64,000 bases of DNA from Myxococcales bacterium (GCA_022184915.1 JAGTJU010000001.1:1180057-1244056), one strand, 5' to 3'; positions 16,015 through 25,677 are shown, counted from the first letter of the stretch. The notes: generated by a model from the letters alone, not told the origin. A program made the numbers and translations.

Positions 16015-17882
16015 GCGGGTTCCTCGGAGCTCGGGGCCGGCGCTCGCCCTGCACCGCTCGCCACCGCGTCTTGATGCAGCTGCAGGGCGCGTGCGTAGGG
16101 CCCCTGGGCACGCGCGAGCGCGTCGGGGGGGCCTTGCTCGACGATCCGGCCGCGCTCCAGAACCACGATGAGATCCGCGATTTCGCACACGGGAATGCGG
16201 TGCGTGGCGATGAGCATGGTCCGGCCCTGCTTGGCACTTGCCAAAGCGGAGATCACCTGCGCCTCGGTGGCGGCGTCGAGGGCCGCCGTGGGGTCGTCGA
16301 GCAACAGGAGGGCGGGACCGGGCAAAAGAGCGCGCGCGAGCGCCAGGCGCTGCCGCTGTCCGCCGGATAGGTTCTGTCCGCCCTCTTCGAGACAAGTTTC
16401 GTAGCCGGAGGGCAGCTGGCGGATGAACGCGTCGGCTGCGGCCAGCCGAGCGGCGCGCTCGATTTCGGCCGCCGAGGCGGAGGGGGCTCCGAACGCAATG
16501 TTGTCTGCCACCGAGGTGCTGAACAGCACGCTTTCTTGGAACATGTTGCCCACGCGAGATCGCAGGTCCGAGACGTCGTAGGCGCGCAGATCCTGGCCTG
16601 ACAAGCTCACGACGCCTGCTGAAGGGTCATAGAACCTGGGTAGCAAGGAGAGCAGCGTGCTTTTCCCGCTTCCCGTTTCTCCGAACAAGACCACGGTAGA
16701 GCCGGCTGCGACGTGCAGCGTGACGTCTTCCAGCGCGTTGCCTTCGCAGCCGTAGGCGAAGCACACGCCCTCCAGGTCCACCTGCGGGGTGAAAGGTTCG
16801 GGACTCCGCGAACAAGGCGGGCTACGTACCTCGATCTCCGCATCCAGCACCTCGAATACGCGCGCAGCGCTGATGAGGCTTTGCTGAAGCGAGTTGACGA
16901 TGGCGGCTACGTTGGCCACCGCGGTTGCATACTGCTGGAGCAAACCGGCGAAGACGATCGCCTCGCCGAGGCTCACCTGGTTCGTTGCCACCAGGTGACC
17001 CCCGTAAGCAAGCAGCACCACGAGGTTCAGCTGGCTCAACAGATCGATGGAGGGAGCAAAGCGCGACACCTCTCGAAACAGTCGAAACTGCTGGTGCCGC
17101 AGTTCGAGATGGGCGGTCTTGAACACCTGGGCCCGTTCGCGCTCTCGCGCGAAGCCCTTGACCACGGCAATGCCTTGCACCGTCTCGGCCATCGCGGTCA
17201 CCACGCGATCGAGCAGAGCGCGGGCCTGCTCGTAAGCGGGGCGGCTGGCCCGCGAGAAACGCAGGGAGGTCAGAGCCACCAGGGGCGCCGACGCCAGGCA
17301 CGCCAGCGTCAGAGGCCCGTGGGTGTGAGCCATGTAGGCCACGGACAGAAGCAATCCCATGGCCATCGACAGGCCCTGGAGCACCACCTGGTCGACGAAC
17401 GCCCGAACGTTCTGAACATCCTGGGTGACGCGGTTGATGATGGCCCCCGAAGCCGTCGCGTCGAAGAACCGGAAACTCAACCGCTGAAGCTTTCCATAAA
17501 CCTCAGCGCGGAGCTTGGGCACGATCTTGACCTGCACGAGATGCCCTGTGCTCACTGCGTAAAGCCAATTCAACGCGGCACGTACGAGGGCGAGCGCGAA
17601 AACCAAACCGCCGGACAGCACCACCACGTTCACAGGCGACCAGCCGGGCGGAGGCGACCAGCCGAAGGCCCAGCGGGGGGCGGGAACGCGCGGATCGAGG
17701 GCGTGGCGGATGACGTCGATGGCGCGCCCCGAAAGGCCGAGCCCCGCGATCGTGAGCGCCACGAGCGCGGCTTGCACGAGCAGCGCGAGCGCGCACTCGC
17801 GTTTGTTGGCCCACGATAACCCCAAAAGGCGCAGCACCCCGGCGGGGCGGGCGGCGGCCGGAGCGAGAGGGTCTGAGGTCAT
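16011..17882 (-). CDS. ABC exporter half-transporter with degenerate Walker B
   Basis: 623 residues from the ATG at 17882. It has a membrane domain (about 25-340) and an ATPase domain (about 375-605) with Walker A GETGSGKST, signature LSGGQRQRLALARALL and Walker B LLLLDDPTAALD, where the catalytic Glu is Asp. That substitution marks the non-hydrolytic site of heterodimeric exporters, complementary to the downstream partner. First gene of the two-gene operon; about 100 bases separate it from the divergent ABC-F gene, so the promoters probably share that gap. Confidence 0.9.
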   Translation of the reverse strand: MTSDPLAPAAARPAGVLRLLGLSWANKRECALALLVQAALVALTIAGLGLSGRAIDVIRHALDPRVPAPRWAFGWSPPPGWSPVNVVVLSGGLVFALALVRAALNWLYAVSTGHLVQVKIVPKLRAEVYGKLQRLSFRFFDATASGAIINRVTQDVQNVRAFVDQVVLQGLSMAMGLLLSVAYMAHTHGPLTLACLASAPLVALTSLRFSRASRPAYEQARALLDRVVTAMAETVQGIAVVKGFARERERAQVFKTAHLELRHQQFRLFREVSRFAPSIDLLSQLNLVVLLAYGGHLVATNQVSLGEAIVFAGLLQQYATAVANVAAIVNSLQQSLISAARVFEVLDAEIEVRSPPCSRSPEPFTPQVDLEGVCFAYGCEGNALEDVTLHVAAGSTVVLFGETGSGKSTLLSLLPRFYDPSAGVVSLSGQDLRAYDVSDLRSRVGNMFQESVLFSTSVADNIAFGAPSASAAEIERAARLAAADAFIRQLPSGYETCLEEGGQNLSGGQRQRLALARALLPGPALLLLDDPTAALDAATEAQVISALASAKQGRTMLIATHRIPVCEIADLIVVLERGRIVEQGPPDALARAQGPYARALQLHQDAVASGAGRAPAPSSEEPA

Positions 17883-17985
17883 GCTGAGCGAGAACGTAGG
17901 GCATTCGGCACGGCGGAGCCAGGTGAGGACAGGCCCCACCCAAGGGCGCGAGGCGGGGCGAACGCCGACCTGGTAAGAAGGGCCC

Positions 17986-19803
17986 GTGGCTCTGCTTCTC
18001 TCTGCGTTGTCTGTCGGTCATGCCTTCGCCGCCCGGCCCCTGTTCCAGGGCGTCAGCTTCACGATTTCGGAGGGCGATCGCGTGGGGCTGATTGGGCCGA
18101 ACGGCGCTGGAAAGTCGACGCTTCTCAAGATTCTCGCGGCCGAGCTGGGCCCGGACGAGGGCGAGGTGGCGCGACGGGGTGGCGTTCGTGTGACCTACCT
18201 TCCGCAAAACCCGACCTTCGCGACGGGTGTCACCGTCCGCGAGGCGGTGAGGGCAGGGGCGCATGGCGCAGAGGGCGATTGGGAGACGGAAGCCCGTGTC
18301 GACGCCCTGCTGGCCAAACTGCAGCTCATCACCGAGGGGGTAGGGCCGGACGCGCCGGTGTCTCGCCTTTCGGGTGGTTGGCAAAAGCGGGTGGCGCTGG
18401 CGCGGGCCCTGGCCTCGGAGCCCGACCTGCTGTTGCTCGATGAGCCCACGAACCATCTCGATGTCGAGAGCATCCTCTGGCTCGAGGGGATGCTGGCCAA
18501 CGCACGCTTTGCGACGATGACGATCACGCACGACCGTGCCTTCTTGCAGAAGGTGGCGAACCGCATTCTCGAGCTCGATCGCCGCAACGAGGGGGGCCTG
18601 CTGGACGTGGCGGGCGACTACGCCACCTATCTCGAGCGCAAGGCCGAGGTCATGGCGGCCCAAGAGCGCCGCGAGGACGTGCTGCGAAACACGTTGCGCC
18701 GCGAGACCGAGTGGCTCCGGCGCGGCCCCCCGGCACGCACCACCAAACAAGACGCGCGCATCCAGCGCGCAGGCGCCTTGGCCGAAGAGGTGGCAGAGCT
18801 GGGCACCCGCAACCAAGCGCGCAGCGTCGACCTCGATTTCCAGGGCGTGGGACGAAAGCCCAAACGGCTCATCGAGGCCCGCGGCATCGCCAAGACCTAC
18901 GAAGGACGCTCGATCTTCGGTGAGGTGTCGCTGTTCATCGGCCCGGGCAGCCGCATTGGCCTTTTGGGACCCAACGGCTGCGGCAAGTCGACCCTCCTGC
19001 GGGTCCTGGTGGGGCACGAGGCGCCGACCCGTGGTGACGTGCTGCGGGCGGACGCCCTGCAGATCGCTTGGTTCCAGCAAGACCGGGCAGCCCTCGATCC
19101 CGAGCAGACGCTCGCCGATGCCGTCTGCCCCATCGGCGACCACGTCACCTTCCGAGGGACACGGCTTCACAGGCACGGCTATCTCGAGCGCTTTTTGTTC
19201 CGCGCGGATCAGATGAACTTGGCCGTCGGCAAGCTCTCCGGAGGCGAGCAAAGCCGCTTGCTGATCGCCCGGTTGATGTTGCTTCCGGCGAACATTTTGG
19301 TTCTGGACGAACCCACCAACGACCTGGACCTGCAGACCCTGGACGTCTTGCAAGACGCGCTGACGAGCTTTGATGGCGCCGTCCTGCTGGTCACGCACGA
19401 TCGTTATTTTTTGGATCAGGTGGCCACCCAGATCTTGGCCTTTCACACGCATCCCGACGAGCGGGGGCGAGTGACGGCGTTTTCCGACCTGAATCAATGG
19501 CAGGCCTGGCATCCGACTCAGGTCCCCGCGCGCACGGCCCGCAGCGGCGACTCCCGCACCAACGACGGTGGCAAGCGGAAGAAGCTCAGCTACAAGGAGC
19601 AACGCGAGTGGGACGGGCTCGAAGGGCGCATCGAGGCCGCCGAAGCCGCTGTGCGTGCCCTGCAGGCCGAGTGTCACCAGCCGGAGGTGGCGGTGAACGC
19701 CGCGCGGCTCATCGCCCTCGAGGCGGAGATTGCGGCGGCCCAGGCCAAGGTGGACACCCTCTTCGAACGTTGGGCAGAGCTTCAGGCGCTTCAGGACGCC
19801 TGA
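17986..19803 (+). CDS. uup: ABC-F family ATPase, Uup-type
   Basis: 605 residues from a GTG. Two ATPase domains lie in one chain without membrane helices: first Walker A GPNGAGKST with signature LSGGWQKR and Walker B LLLDEPTNHLD; second GPNGCGKST, LSGGEQSR and VLDEPTNDLD. Between them is the ABC-F linker rich in Arg and Glu. The C-terminal 80 residues (KLSYKEQREWDGLEGRI onward) form the coiled-coil domain typical of Uup, which binds branched DNA and ribosomes. ABC-F proteins act on ribosomes; Uup is linked to replication and transposon excision. Not a transporter despite its ABC-exporter neighbours. Confidence 0.88.
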   Translation: MALLLSALSVGHAFAARPLFQGVSFTISEGDRVGLIGPNGAGKSTLLKILAAELGPDEGEVARRGGVRVTYLPQNPTFATGVTVREAVRAGAHGAEGDWETEARVDALLAKLQLITEGVGPDAPVSRLSGGWQKRVALARALASEPDLLLLDEPTNHLDVESILWLEGMLANARFATMTITHDRAFLQKVANRILELDRRNEGGLLDVAGDYATYLERKAEVMAAQERREDVLRNTLRRETEWLRRGPPARTTKQDARIQRAGALAEEVAELGTRNQARSVDLDFQGVGRKPKRLIEARGIAKTYEGRSIFGEVSLFIGPGSRIGLLGPNGCGKSTLLRVLVGHEAPTRGDVLRADALQIAWFQQDRAALDPEQTLADAVCPIGDHVTFRGTRLHRHGYLERFLFRADQMNLAVGKLSGGEQSRLLIARLMLLPANILVLDEPTNDLDLQTLDVLQDALTSFDGAVLLVTHDRYFLDQVATQILAFHTHPDERGRVTAFSDLNQWQAWHPTQVPARTARSGDSRTNDGGKRKKLSYKEQREWDGLEGRIEAAEAAVRALQAECHQPEVAVNAARLIALEAEIAAAQAKVDTLFERWAELQALQDA

Positions 19804-19847
19804 GCCTGCCGCGCGCGCCTTTCCGAAGCCGCTAGCCCGGCGGGTGG

Positions 19848-21137
19848 TCAGGGGAGCTTGTAGCTGACGTCCACGTACAGGCCGTGGATGCGGATGTGAT
19901 AGGGCTCATTCCCGGCGATACCGCAGAACCGGCAGATGGCATTGTCCGGAGCGTTGACGTCGGCCGTCGTCACCTCGCCGGAGCCAAAGCGGTAGGCATA
20001 CGCCACGTTCACGTCCCAGGCTGCGTAACGGTAGCCCGCGCCCGTGGTGAGCACCTGCGTGGGGCCGGGCGGCGTCCCGAAGGCCGATGGATACCTGGGA
20101 TTCGTCGTTTTGCCGTCGAAGATGTACCCTGCCCGGAGCGCGAGCGGTCGGGTGCCGTCCGCGCCGGGTAGGGTCCGGTACTCCACGCCGCCTCGCACCG
20201 TGACCTGGTCACTCCATCGAAACACGTTCGGCACCTCGAGGCGCATCGGCAGGGGCATGGTTGCGGTGGCCTCGGGTGTGCCCACCAGGGGATAGGCTTG
20301 GTTTTGGCTGTTGAAGGTGTATTCGGCGTCGAGCGCGAAGCCGAAGTGGTCCACGTCCGCGCGGCTGCCCAGGCCCAGCTTCGACGGCAGCACGAACTCG
20401 GTCTCAATGTCATTGAACACCATGCCGAGCGCGATCCCGCGGTCGTTCGTGACCTTGGTGGTGGTTTTGTGTCGGTAGCTGGCCCCCAAGGAAAGCCAGG
20501 GCCGCGGCGTCCACTGAAGCCCCAGGCGAAACCCTGCCCAGTTGGTGCCCGAGGTCGTGAAGTCGAGGCCCGGGTTTCCCGGTGCGCCAGGCACGCCCTG
20601 GAAACGTTCCAGGCTGACGTAGGTCACCCGGTATCCCAAGCCGAGCCGCAGATCGTAGGGCAAATTGAACGCGATCGCAGGGGACGCCTCGGCGAAAACC
20701 AGCCGCGTTCGGTTCTTCACGGTGGCGTCGCCCACGGGGTATTCGTACGTGGCTCCGGCGGAGGCCACCGGGTAAACCCCGAGGCCCACCGTCACCAGCC
20801 TGCTCAGCCGATACCCGGCCCCAACGAGGAAAAGCGGTGCCACCGTCAGTTGAGACGTGAGATCACGGCTCAGCAGATCCGGGCTCGCACGTGTGTGGGC
20901 CAGCAGGAGGGAAAAGTCTGCGAGAAGCGACAGTTTGCCCGTGTGGGCCAGCCCCGCCGGGTTGTGATACAAGGCCGAGGCGTCGTTGACGTAGCCGATC
21001 GCCGTGCCCCCCATGCCCATGTGACGGGCCGAGTAGAGCATCGGCGTGTCGTAGCCGCCCGCATGCAAGGTCCCTCCGGTCGCGACCGTCGCCGCGAGGA
21101 CGACGGCCACGCGGAGGTGTCCGCGAAGAGCGCGCAC
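19848..21137 (-). CDS. Outer-membrane FadL/OmpP1-type transport protein
   Basis: 429 residues with a Sec signal cleaved after LHA (about residue 26). The mature start (GGYDTPMLYSARHMGMGGTAIGYVNDASALYHNPAGLA) is the FadL-family signature, in which NPAGLA forms part of the N-terminal hatch inside a 14-strand barrel; the rest is amphipathic strands. FadL proteins pass hydrophobic compounds such as long-chain fatty acids or aromatics. Six bases separate it from the upstream Cys-rich lipoprotein gene, so they form an operon with a palindromic promoter. Substrate unknown. Confidence 0.85.
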   Translation of the reverse strand: MRALRGHLRVAVVLAATVATGGTLHAGGYDTPMLYSARHMGMGGTAIGYVNDASALYHNPAGLAHTGKLSLLADFSLLLAHTRASPDLLSRDLTSQLTVAPLFLVGAGYRLSRLVTVGLGVYPVASAGATYEYPVGDATVKNRTRLVFAEASPAIAFNLPYDLRLGLGYRVTYVSLERFQGVPGAPGNPGLDFTTSGTNWAGFRLGLQWTPRPWLSLGASYRHKTTTKVTNDRGIALGMVFNDIETEFVLPSKLGLGSRADVDHFGFALDAEYTFNSQNQAYPLVGTPEATATMPLPMRLEVPNVFRWSDQVTVRGGVEYRTLPGADGTRPLALRAGYIFDGKTTNPRYPSAFGTPPGPTQVLTTGAGYRYAAWDVNVAYAYRFGSGEVTTADVNAPDNAICRFCGIAGNEPYHIRIHGLYVDVSYKLP

Positions 21138-21143
21138 GGCCCG

Positions 21144-21758
21144 TTATCCGGCGGTGGCGTCCGTGGAGGCGTCGGCCTGTCCGCCGGCGTCGACAGAGGC
21201 ATCGGCACCGGCGTCGGGAGCACCTGCGTCGCCTTGCACGGGAACCCCGCCCGGCAGCCCGCTGCACTGAAAAAAGGCCGGCAAACAGCCCTTGATCTGC
21301 TGGCAGGCGATGCAGCCGGCGCTCGCGCTGTCCGCCACACACTCGGCCGCACAGTTGTTGATCGAGCAGATGACCGCCGTGGTGTAGCAGGACGAGCAAG
21401 GGTCGCTGACGGCGGCTTTGACCTCCGTGGCGACGCAGGCTTTGGTGCACGCCGTGGGATCCGTCGTGGGGGCTGCATTGAAGCAGGTGAGGCCGCAGTT
21501 GCGGGTGATGCCGCCGAGGTCATTGTTGCAGATGATGTCGAGGTCACTCGGCGCGGCACACTTGCCCGTGGGGCTCGTGAACATGGCCAGGCGCGCGCGG
21601 TTCATGCTGGCAAAGGTTCCCTTGCACATCATCGGACCCACGGGGGCGTCCACGCTGGCGTCGGTGCCCACCGTCCCGCCGTCGTCGTCATCGTCACACG
21701 ACACCACCAACAAAGAAAAAGCCGCCACCATCGATAAGCCCAACGCGATCCGGTTCAT
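21144..21758 (-). CDS. Cysteine-rich lipoprotein, co-transcribed with FadL-type porin
   Basis: 204 residues. The signal peptide ends in a clean lipobox LVVSC (Cys about residue 21), followed by an Asp run, which in other bacteria can influence sorting. The central region has about 15 Cys, often in CxxC or CxxxC spacing (CSSCY, CIACQ), consistent with several disulfides outside the cell membrane. The tail is Ala/Asp/Gly-rich low complexity. The start at ATG 21758 is preceded by GGAGG. No family recognised. Its position directly ahead of the porin suggests a partner role. Confidence 0.65.
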   Translation of the reverse strand: MNRIALGLSMVAAFSLLVVSCDDDDDGGTVGTDASVDAPVGPMMCKGTFASMNRARLAMFTSPTGKCAAPSDLDIICNNDLGGITRNCGLTCFNAAPTTDPTACTKACVATEVKAAVSDPCSSCYTTAVICSINNCAAECVADSASAGCIACQQIKGCLPAFFQCSGLPGGVPVQGDAGAPDAGADASVDAGGQADASTDATAG

Positions 21759-21816
21759 GAGGTCCTCCAGGTGTGGATGCCGCCGGGCGGACCCATACGC
21801 CGCCTGACTTCGATCC

Positions 21817-21851
21817 CCACATGTTTATAGGATGTGGCGCGGTGGCGGCAA
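21817..21851 (-). promoter_or_regulatory. Promoter with palindrome over the -10 (lipoprotein-fadL operon)
   Basis: On the coding strand there is TTGCCG, 16 bases, then TATAAA (21829-21824), a near-consensus sigma-70 promoter. The -10 lies inside a perfect inverted repeat, CCACAT-N9-ATGTGG (21817-21837), a natural repressor site. The start codon is about 65 bases downstream. Confidence 0.5.
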
Positions 21852-21928
21852 GGGGTCCTATTCAGCCACGAGGAAGCTCGTGAGCCACCTTACCCTCGTC
21901 CTGTGCCGACTCGAGCGGGACTGATGGA

Positions 21929-24082
21929 CTAGCCGCTATGCTTCGGGGACGTGGATCGGAGCGCCAAGGCGCGCACGATCGTGTCGGTCAGGGTGCGCTT
22001 ATCCACGGGTTTACTGAGGAAATCGTCCATGCCAGCCACGAGGCAGCGCTGCTTGTCTTCCTCGAAAGCTCCAGCGGTCATGGCGATGATGGGAACGTCT
22101 TTTTCCGGTCCCTTGCTTGCGCGCATGAGCCGCGTGGCCTCGAAGCCATCCATCCCGGGCATCTGACAGTCCATCAGCACGAGGTCAAAGCGGCTCTCGG
22201 AGACGCGATCGATCGCTTGCTGCCCACCGCTGGCCACCTCGATGACCCCGCAACCGATACGCTTGAGCAGGCCCTTGGCCACCAATTGGTTCGTGGGATC
22301 GTCTTCCACCACCAAGACCCGCAACGCCGAGAAATCTGCGTGGGCCGGGAGCGCTTGCGGCGCTGCGGGGGCCAGTGTGACGGCCTCGAAAGGTAGCCAG
22401 AACCGAAACAAACTGCCCTTCCCCAGCTGGCTTTCGAGTTCGAGCCCTCCGCCCATCAACCGGGCCAGCTGGCGGCAGATCGCCAAGCCGAGGCCACTGC
22501 CCCCGAAGCTGCGGGCGGTCGACGCATCCGCCTGCACGAACTTGTCGAACACGATCCCCTGTTTTTCGGGCGCGATGCCGATGCCCGTGTCTCGGACCTC
22601 GAAGACGAGCCGGTCAGGGGGGCTCGTATCGTTTCCGGAACGGTGTTCCAGGCGGGCGTGCAAGGTCACCTCGCCCCGGTGAGTGAACTTTACGGCGTTG
22701 CCCAGCAAGTTCGTGAGCACCTGTCGGCAGCGGGCTGGATCGAAGCGTGCGTGCCGCGGGAGATCCTCACTGCGCTCCCACGTGAGGGCAAGTCCCTTGG
22801 CTCGGGCGCTGACGGCGGCCAAACAACCCACGTCATCCAGCAGGGGCGCCAACTCGACGGGTTGAGGATCGATCGACAGCTTGCCCGCTTCCAAGCGGGA
22901 GAAGTCGAGGATGTCGTTCAAGATGTTGAGCAGGCCATCGGCGGCCCGACGGGCCGATCGGATGAGCGTCAGCTGCTCGGGTGCTGTGGCCGCATCCTCG
23001 ACCAAGGCCAAAAGGCCCATGATACCGTTCATCGGCGTCCGGATCTCGTGGCTCATGGTGGCTAGAAAGTCGGCCTTCACACGCGCGCTTTCGAGCGCGG
23101 CGTTGCGTGCCTGTTCGAGCGCCGCCCGCACCGCGTGGCTCGCGGTCACATCCCTGTAGTGCCAAAGATGGCCGCGGTCCTTCCCGTCCACCCAGATGGG
23201 GACATAGTCGCGCTCGAACACCCGCCCGTCGGCAAGGGGCAGCTCGTCTCCGGAAACGATCTCACGAGCGGCCAAAATCCCTTCCACCCGAGCAAGGAAG
23301 CGATCCGGCTCGCGAAACAGCCCTGCCGTTCCGCGGGCGGACTCGGCACAATCCGTCCCCGTGAGGGCTTCGGCCCTGACGGGAATTCCGAACATCGCAC
23401 AGAGGCCTTCGTTCGCCAGCACCACTTTGCGGTACTCGTCCTCGACGAGGATGCCTGCTTGCAGCGAAGCGAGCAGGGCCGCCAGACGGGCCCGCTCGGC
23501 GCGGGCGGCGGCCTCCGACTCCGTCCGGCGCGCGACCTCGGCCTGCAGAGCGCGGGTCAGCTCGACGATGGGTGTGACGGCAAGCTGCTCTTCGATGAGC
23601 GCGGCGAGATCCTTGAGCAGGGCCTGCTCCTCAGGCCCAAAGCTGCGCGGCTTTTGATCGATGAGACAGATCGTCCCGATGGGCTGGTTCTGTACGTTGA
23701 CGGGAACACCTGCGTAGAACCGAATGTGGGGTGCGGCGGTCACCAATGGGTTGTCGACGAACCGCTCGTCGCGCAAGGCATCGGACACCACCATCCCCTG
23801 TGCCTGCAAGATGGCATGCCCGCAGAATGAAACGTTACGGGGCGTCTCCGAGACCGGGAGACCGAAGCGAGACTTGAAGAACTGGCGATTGCGGTCAACC
23901 AAGGACAGCGCTCCGATGGGCACCTGGAAGAGGGCCTGCGCAATACGCAAGATCCTGTCGAAGCGGGCTTCTGGGGGCGTGTCCAGCAGCGCAAGCTGGT
24001 CAAGCACCCGCTGGCGCGTGTCTTCGTCTACGGGAAAGGGAGGGGCGCGCAAGGGTCGAAGGGCTCGAACGTGCATCGGCAT
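21929..24082 (-). CDS. Hybrid histidine kinase: GAF, PAS, kinase and receiver
   Basis: 717 residues with no membrane segment, so cytoplasmic. Order: GAF (about 25-165, with the SFCGHAIL and DERFVDNPLV phrases of light/redox-type GAFs), a short coiled coil, PAS (about 200-320), HisKA (about 335-400, H-box ATMSHEIRTPMNGIMG), HATPase (about 440-560; NLLGNAVKFTH, DTGIGI, GSGLGL) and a receiver (about 590-705, phospho-acceptor in LVLMDCQMPGMDG, K in LSKPVDK). It phosphorylates its own receiver; no output domain or partner gene is adjacent, so it probably works in a phosphorelay. The signal sensed by GAF/PAS is unknown. Confidence 0.9.
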   Translation of the reverse strand: MPMHVRALRPLRAPPFPVDEDTRQRVLDQLALLDTPPEARFDRILRIAQALFQVPIGALSLVDRNRQFFKSRFGLPVSETPRNVSFCGHAILQAQGMVVSDALRDERFVDNPLVTAAPHIRFYAGVPVNVQNQPIGTICLIDQKPRSFGPEEQALLKDLAALIEEQLAVTPIVELTRALQAEVARRTESEAAARAERARLAALLASLQAGILVEDEYRKVVLANEGLCAMFGIPVRAEALTGTDCAESARGTAGLFREPDRFLARVEGILAAREIVSGDELPLADGRVFERDYVPIWVDGKDRGHLWHYRDVTASHAVRAALEQARNAALESARVKADFLATMSHEIRTPMNGIMGLLALVEDAATAPEQLTLIRSARRAADGLLNILNDILDFSRLEAGKLSIDPQPVELAPLLDDVGCLAAVSARAKGLALTWERSEDLPRHARFDPARCRQVLTNLLGNAVKFTHRGEVTLHARLEHRSGNDTSPPDRLVFEVRDTGIGIAPEKQGIVFDKFVQADASTARSFGGSGLGLAICRQLARLMGGGLELESQLGKGSLFRFWLPFEAVTLAPAAPQALPAHADFSALRVLVVEDDPTNQLVAKGLLKRIGCGVIEVASGGQQAIDRVSESRFDLVLMDCQMPGMDGFEATRLMRASKGPEKDVPIIAMTAGAFEEDKQRCLVAGMDDFLSKPVDKRTLTDTIVRALALRSTSPKHSG

Positions 24083-24169
24083 CTGGCGTCAGGAACCTGA
24101 GCGCAGGGGGCGGGTCGGGCCTCCCTTCACTCGTTGCGCCGAATCGCGAATCGGGCGACCATCCGCGCC

Positions 24170-25609
24170 ATGCGAGGGCACTTGGATGTTTCGTTCAGTT
24201 TCGGCAACGCGGGGCCCCCGTCCGTGCGGGGCGGTGTCCTTCGTGTGCTGCTGGTCGGCGACTTTGCGGCAGAGGGCCCTGGGGGTCACCGTCCGCGCCG
24301 AGTCGACGTGGACGCTCTCGACGGCCTCGTGGCGTCCCTGGCGCCGCGGTTGTCGCTCGTGACCGCTGCAGGACCGCTCTCGTTGTCCTTCGCGAAGCTC
24401 GAGGATTTTCATCCGGACGAGCTTCTGGCGCGGGTGGGTCCGCTGCAGGCCCTCGCCCAGACACGGCAGGCGCTGGAGCGCCCGGACAGCTTCGCTGCCG
24501 CCGCCGCTCGCCTGCTCGGGCCGTCCGAACCTCGGCCGGCCTTGCCGGACGCAGCCGCGCGGGAGGCCCCGGGGCCCTCCTTGTTTTCGTCCCTGTTGGG
24601 GGCAAACGTGGCCGCCCCCGCCCCGCCCGCCTCCGATGCCGTGACGGACCTGCTCCGTCGTGTGGTGGCTCCCCACGTGATCCCTGAGGCCGACCCGCAG
24701 CTTGCGGCTTTGCTCACGGCCGTGGAGGCCTCCGCGAGCGCGCTCTTACGCGAGATCCTGCACACTCCGGCCTTCCAGCAGCTCGAATCGGCGTGGCGGG
24801 GCCTCGAACGCCTGGTGGCTCACATCCCGCCCGAGGCGCGTGTGGAGCTGTGGGTCGCGTCCTGCGCTGCTTCGGACCTGCATCACGAGCTGGCGTCGAC
24901 GGAGGACCCCTCGACCACGCGCTTCGCCGAGCTGCTCGCGGGCAACGAGGCGTTCTCCGTCATCGCCCTTGCCCACCCCTTCGGGTCGCGGCCTGAGGAG
25001 TTGTCGTCACTGGCGCGGGCGGCCTCACTGGCGGCCGCCCGCGGGGCGCTGCTGCTGGCAGATGCACAGCCCGGCCTCTTTGGTGGCTCCCTTGCGCCTG
25101 CCTCGACCCCCGCTCCGGTCTTGGCGGACCTCGCGAGCGCCTGGTCCGCGTTTCGCCGGGGCACGGCCGCTGCCCACGTCGCGTTGGTGGCGCCACGATG
25201 GCTGCTGCGTTTGCCCTACGGACCGCGACGGAACGAGGTCCAGGGCCTGCGCTTCGACGAACTCGGCTTTTCGGGGCGGCCCGATGCGGCCTCGCTGCTC
25301 TGGGGTGCGGGCGCGTGGGCGCTGGTCGAGGCGCTGGCGTGTGCGTTTGCCGAGGATCCTCACGCCTTTCCCCTCGAGGCGGCCCCCGACCTCGAGGACC
25401 TTCCGGCGCTTGTCTACGAAGAGGGAGGCGAGCGTGAGCTCTACCCCGCGACCGAAGCGTGGCTCTCCGAAGCCCAGGTGGCGGCGGCCGTGGCTGCGGG
25501 GCTCATCCCCTTCGTCGCCGACCGGCGCTTCGCGCGCGCCCGCCTCGCGCGCCTCCAGACCGCCGCAGACCCACCCCAGCCTCTCGCCGTGGCTTTGATG
25601 AACCCCTGA
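24170..25609 (+). CDS. Type VI secretion sheath-like protein, apparent TssB-TssC fusion
   Basis: 479 residues from the ATG at 24170 (a TTG at 24134 is possible). Residues 1-115 follow TssB: LRVLLVGDF, then RRVDVDALDGLVASLAPRL, then LSLSFAKLEDFHPDELL and the L-rich QALAQTRQAL. A Pro/Ala linker (about 115-165) leads to a TssC-like part: LLREILHTPAFQQLESAWRG, LVAHIPPEARVELWV, VIALAHPFG, an RGALLLADAQPGLFGGSL strand, LVAPRWLLRLPYGP, and LLWGAGAWALVEALACAFA. TssB and TssC normally are separate proteins (about 165 and 490 residues) forming the contractile tube. No other type VI gene is in the window. A kinase gene follows 68 bases later. Function may be structural or non-secretory. Confidence 0.75.
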   Translation: MRGHLDVSFSFGNAGPPSVRGGVLRVLLVGDFAAEGPGGHRPRRVDVDALDGLVASLAPRLSLVTAAGPLSLSFAKLEDFHPDELLARVGPLQALAQTRQALERPDSFAAAAARLLGPSEPRPALPDAAAREAPGPSLFSSLLGANVAAPAPPASDAVTDLLRRVVAPHVIPEADPQLAALLTAVEASASALLREILHTPAFQQLESAWRGLERLVAHIPPEARVELWVASCAASDLHHELASTEDPSTTRFAELLAGNEAFSVIALAHPFGSRPEELSSLARAASLAAARGALLLADAQPGLFGGSLAPASTPAPVLADLASAWSAFRRGTAAAHVALVAPRWLLRLPYGPRRNEVQGLRFDELGFSGRPDAASLLWGAGAWALVEALACAFAEDPHAFPLEAAPDLEDLPALVYEEGGERELYPATEAWLSEAQVAAAVAAGLIPFVADRRFARARLARLQTAADPPQPLAVALMNP

Positions 25610-25677
25610 CTGCGGCGGCGCGTCGTTCTCGTCCGGGATTGCTTGGTGGCCCCCAGGCCATCGGTTAACCTGCCGAG

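Noticed and set aside
17503-19677. 724-residue minus-strand frame opposite uup
   Set aside because: Shadow of the two ATPase domains; runs across the divergent promoter gap, which no real gene would do here.
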